A stretch of DNA of 41,555 nt from WLNJ01 sp037131165. GTDB lineage: Bacteria > Actinomycetota > Thermoleophilia > Solirubrobacterales > Solirubrobacteraceae. Positions within the stretch are counted from its first letter, which is position 1, and each line of letters starts with the position of its first letter. The position numbers and the translations under genes are program-made. Below the pieces are notes generated by a model that did not search any database, had not been told where the DNA came from, and saw only the letters and a program-made list of their open reading frames with translations. The stretch is from NCBI GenBank assembly GCA_037131165.1, contig JBAXRO010000011.1:1-41555 (forward strand), read 5' to 3'. Of this stretch, positions 38,960-41,555 are shown in pieces.

Positions 38960-39702
38960 TCTGAACCTCCCGGGAGGGTCGCGGCCGATCCCTGGAGGAT
39001 CGCGCCGTTCGGGTTGCCGATCAGGATCACATTGAAGCCAGCCGATCCAGAGGGGGCGATCTTCTCGACCATCGACTTGCCGGCAGCGACCGGCTTGCCG
39101 CCTCGGGTTGCGACGATGCTGACGAAGACGTTGCGGGCCGTCGACTTCGACTGGTTCCGCACGACGCCGATGGCGGCCACGCCGCCCGCCGGATCCGGCT
39201 TCGCGCGGAGGTCCGCGATCGAGAAGCTGCCCGCCGACGCCTTGGCGTTGGAACTCCCCACCTTCACCTTCAGATCCTTGGCTTTTCCGGTCAGCGCAAC
39301 CTGCTCGTTGACCCACCAGACCTCGCCACCGGCCGGGATCGAGGGCACGCGCGTGAGGACCGGCTCAAGGCCGGGATCGGTGTTCGAGTAAGCAACCTGC
39401 CCACTCTCATCGAGCACTTGGAGCTCGATCGGCAGTGAGTAGAGGGGGCGCGAGCCTGTGTTCTTCAGCTGCACGGCAGCCGCGGCTCCGTTCGCGTCCG
39501 ACACGACTGCGGACGTACCGACCTCGACATCGGGGTTCTCCTTCGTGACGCTGACTCCCTTCCCGACGTCGGCCTGCTGCGAGTCGGAGCCGGCGAGCTT
39601 GGCCGCCTTGTCCTGGGAGCTTTCACAGGCTGTCAGGGCCAGCCCCGAAGCAACGACGGCAAGGACAAGGGCGAGAGAGCGCCTGGTTGAGGATGGGATC
39701 AT
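38956..39702 (-). CDS. Lipoprotein with FxLYD-like domain, pst operon
   Basis: A 248-residue lipoprotein. The signal peptide RRSLALVLAVVASGLALTAC ends in a lipobox with lipidated Cys26. The mature part contains two beta-sandwich-like repeats, about 55-120 and 155-235. The second (VVRNQSKSTARNVFVSI) resembles the FxLYD/DUF3426 type of extracytoplasmic domain. It is not a PstS-type phosphate-binding protein. The ATG overlaps the pstB stop, so it is made with the transporter ATPase. A role in organising the outside part of the phosphate system is inferred from context only. Confidence 0.75.
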   Translation of the reverse strand: MIPSSTRRSLALVLAVVASGLALTACESSQDKAAKLAGSDSQQADVGKGVSVTKENPDVEVGTSAVVSDANGAAAAVQLKNTGSRPLYSLPIELQVLDESGQVAYSNTDPGLEPVLTRVPSIPAGGEVWWVNEQVALTGKAKDLKVKVGSSNAKASAGSFSIADLRAKPDPAGGVAAIGVVRNQSKSTARNVFVSIVATRGGKPVAAGKSMVEKIAPSGSAGFNVILIGNPNGAILQGSAATLPGGSE

Positions 39703-40628
39703 CCGAACGCTCCGGATACGTAGTCGCTGGTGCGCTCCTCGCGTGGGTTGGTGAAGACCTCGTGGCCATCGCCGTACTCGACGAGGTCTCCGAGGTACAT
39801 GAAGCCAACCTTGTCGGCGATGCGATGAGCTTGCTGCAGGTTGTGGGTGACGATCACGATCGCCACCTCGTCCCTCAGCCGAACGATCAGCTCCTCGATG
39901 GTCTCGGTGGACTTCGGGTCGAGCGCGGAACAGGGTTCGTCCAGCAACAGCACGTCCGGGTTGGCGGCAATCGAGCGGGCAATGCACAGCCTCTGCTGCT
40001 GCCCGCCGGACAGCCTCAGAGCCGGGTGGTCGAGGTTGGACTCGACCTCTCGCAGCAGCCCCGCGCGCTCCAGCGCGTCGCGCACCGGCTCCATCAGCGC
40101 CGATTTCTTCGGCCTGTTGGACGCACCCTCGCGCAGTGCGTATGCGACGTTGTCGAAGACGCTCATCGGGAACGGGTTCGGCTGCTGGAAGACCATCGTC
40201 ACCCGCTTGCGCAGATCGGTCACCTCGATCGTGTCGACATCCTGACCGTCGAGGAAGATCCTGCCCTCCCGCCGCGCCGTCGGGGTCAACTCGGTCAGCC
40301 GGTTGAGGGAGCGGAGCAGTGTCGTCTTCCCACATCCCGACGGGCCGATCAGTCCGAGTACCTCGCCCTTGCTGACCGGAATGGACACTCCCTTGACCGC
40401 GAGGTTGTCACCGTAGTAGAGACGGAGGTCCTCGGTTCTCATCCGCTCGATCACGTTCGACGAGGGTTCCCGCACCATGCGCCGGTCGACGAGCGGTGAC
40501 CCGGTCTGCACCTCGGTTGGAGGCATGCCCTCCGGGCGAGGGGCGACGGTCGGTGCGGCCTCCACCTCGATTCGGCGGACTGGTGGTGGAGGACCGTACG
40601 GATCCGTGATGTCGTCGGAGATGCTCAT
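39699..40628 (-). CDS. pstB: Phosphate ABC transporter ATPase
   Basis: Powers PstSCAB phosphate uptake. From LRLYYG near residue 68 onward it is a standard PstB: Walker A GPSGCGKT at 95-102, the Q-loop FQQPNPFPMSVFDN at 147-160, signature LSGGQQQR at 206-213, Walker B VLLLDEPCSALDP at 226-238, and the switch His262. The ATG at 40628 overlaps the pstA stop and gives 309 residues, including a Pro-rich N-terminal extension of about 62 residues. The internal ATG at codon 63 would give the usual length of about 247 residues. No phoU gene follows; a lipoprotein gene does. Confidence 0.95.
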   Translation of the reverse strand: MSISDDITDPYGPPPPVRRIEVEAAPTVAPRPEGMPPTEVQTGSPLVDRRMVREPSSNVIERMRTEDLRLYYGDNLAVKGVSIPVSKGEVLGLIGPSGCGKTTLLRSLNRLTELTPTARREGRIFLDGQDVDTIEVTDLRKRVTMVFQQPNPFPMSVFDNVAYALREGASNRPKKSALMEPVRDALERAGLLREVESNLDHPALRLSGGQQQRLCIARSIAANPDVLLLDEPCSALDPKSTETIEELIVRLRDEVAIVIVTHNLQQAHRIADKVGFMYLGDLVEYGDGHEVFTNPREERTSDYVSGAFG

Positions 40629-41555
40629 CTTGATGCGGCTCCCGGGGCTCTTCGTGAGATTAGCGACACTGACCAGTTGAGGAACACCGCGATCACGAGC
40701 AGCACGAAAGCCGCAGCGTATGCCTTGCCGGGAGCGAATCCCTCTCCGGCGGGGGAATTGACGTACGTGTAACTCGTGAGCGTGCTGCCCGTGCCACGGA
40801 GCGTTCCGATCAGGGGCAGCCCTCCGACTCCCTGGATCTGGAGCGAGGCACCGAGCAGGATCACCACGATCGCTGTGTCGCCGGCGATCCTGCCCATCCC
40901 CAGAACCGTGCCGGAGCTGATCGACGGCCTGATCGACGGAAGGAGGATCTTGCGGATCGTCGCCCACTTCGATTTGCCGAGGCCGTAGCTCGCCTCGCGC
41001 ACGTGACCGGGGATCGCCTGGAGGCCCTCGCGGGTTGCCCCCACCACCAGCGGCAGTGCCAACAGCGCCATCATCGCCGCCGCGGTGAGGAACGAGCGCC
41101 CGAATACCCCTCCGCCCTCGGCCTTGAACGAGAGCAGGGCGAACGCATCCTGCTGGAAGAGGATCAGGCCGAAAATCGCAAGAACGATGCTGGGTGTTCC
41201 GGCAATGATCTCGACAGCAGACTCAACCGCCCTGGCCAACCCCGAAGGACGCCCGTACTCGGTAAGCCACACCGCCGTGATCACTGCGACAGGCACTGCG
41301 ATCGCAGTGCCTGCGAGCGTCAGGATGAAGGTCCCGATCAGCGGGTCGAGGAATCCACCGCTCTTGCTCTGGTCGACATCGCCGTTGGGCGACTCGGTGA
41401 ACATCTCGACGCTCAGGAACTGCACGCCCTTGACAGCCATGTAGGCGACGATCGCGAACGCGATCAGGAAGGTCAGCATCCCGGCCGCCCAGCAACAAGC
41501 CAGGAAGAAGCGGTCGATCAGGGGCCAGGTCCGACTCGAATCCGCAGCCGACGTT
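40625..41555 (-). CDS. pstA: Phosphate ABC transporter permease, N-terminus beyond window
   Basis: Membrane subunit of the PstSCAB importer. The frame is open to the window edge, and its true start lies outside, since the residues at the edge already lead into the first span (FFLACCWAAGMLTFLIAFAIV). The typical inner-membrane permease domain follows: TLAGTAIAVPVAVITAVWL, EIIAGTPSIVLAIFGL and the EAA-type cytoplasmic loop REASYGLGKSKWATIRKILLP, which contacts PstB. The C-terminus is normal. It overlaps pstB by ATGA. pstS and pstC are expected upstream, outside the window. Confidence 0.93.
   Translation of the reverse strand, partial: TSAADSSRTWPLIDRFFLACCWAAGMLTFLIAFAIVAYMAVKGVQFLSVEMFTESPNGDVDQSKSGGFLDPLIGTFILTLAGTAIAVPVAVITAVWLTEYGRPSGLARAVESAVEIIAGTPSIVLAIFGLILFQQDAFALLSFKAEGGGVFGRSFLTAAAMMALLALPLVVGATREGLQAIPGHVREASYGLGKSKWATIRKILLPSIRPSISSGTVLGMGRIAGDTAIVVILLGASLQIQGVGGLPLIGTLRGTGSTLTSYTYVNSPAGEGFAPGKAYAAAFVLLVIAVFLNWSVSLISRRAPGAASR

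Noticed and set aside
1..41555. Search for tRNA/rRNA genes, CRISPR repeats, insertion sequences and attachment sites
   Set aside because: None recognised. Intergenic gaps are short and hold only the hairpins and arrays listed.

Overview
The window is uniformly GC-rich, densely packed, and reads as ordinary chromosome of a high-GC actinobacterium. My best guess is class Thermoleophilia (Solirubrobacterales-like). That is inferred from gene content and codon style: an anchor-less type-E succinate dehydrogenase, the AT-hook/winged-helix protein, GTG/TTG starts and many four-base gene overlaps. No rRNA, tRNA, CRISPR, insertion sequence or prophage was seen. No stretch longer than 300 bases lacks a gene; the largest gap is 35629-35887.

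Layout. 1-6031 (minus): a coupled housekeeping run in transcription order, ROK kinase, rsmI, metG, tatD, rsmA, ispE and a cut-off membrane protein. 6110-8881: LCP cell-wall ligase, FmdB zinc ribbon and OYE-type reductase. 8918-13877: glyS flanked by two diverged paralogous GT-C-like membrane proteins on opposite strands. 13947-17890 (minus): MBL hydrolase, hsp20, lon and a 78-residue membrane protein. 18062-20410: a small four-Cys protein, SDR, SRPBCC protein and a DNA-binding protein. 20534-24516: mdh, an AidB-like acyl-CoA dehydrogenase and a site-2 protease. 24625-28593: sdhA-sdhB-sdhE. 28662-29071: a hicAB toxin-antitoxin pair. 29195-33897 (minus): dnaX-recR, then lysC-asd. 33969-35628: an epimerase and a fatty-acid hydroxylase.

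35629-41555 (minus) is the most interesting part. pstA and pstB, two subunits of the high-affinity phosphate transporter, are followed without a break by a lipoprotein, then three consecutive proteins that each carry a zinc ribbon of identical spacing (CX2C-X10-CX2CG), the last being a membrane-anchored phosphoesterase-like protein. Behind this operon sits a PhoB-type winged-helix protein that lacks a receiver domain. Its promoter carries four perfectly phased 11-bp repeats (GTGA... on the plus strand, TCAC on the coding strand), the layout of a Pho box. A second phased array of three units lies just beyond its stop codon, where no gene starts.

Two expression habits stand out. Most genes inside an operon overlap the previous stop codon by ATGA, GTGA or TTGA (15 junctions). 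Many genes that begin a transcription unit lack a Shine-Dalgarno but have a TANNNT hexamer 6-9 bases before the start codon, as expected for leaderless mRNA.
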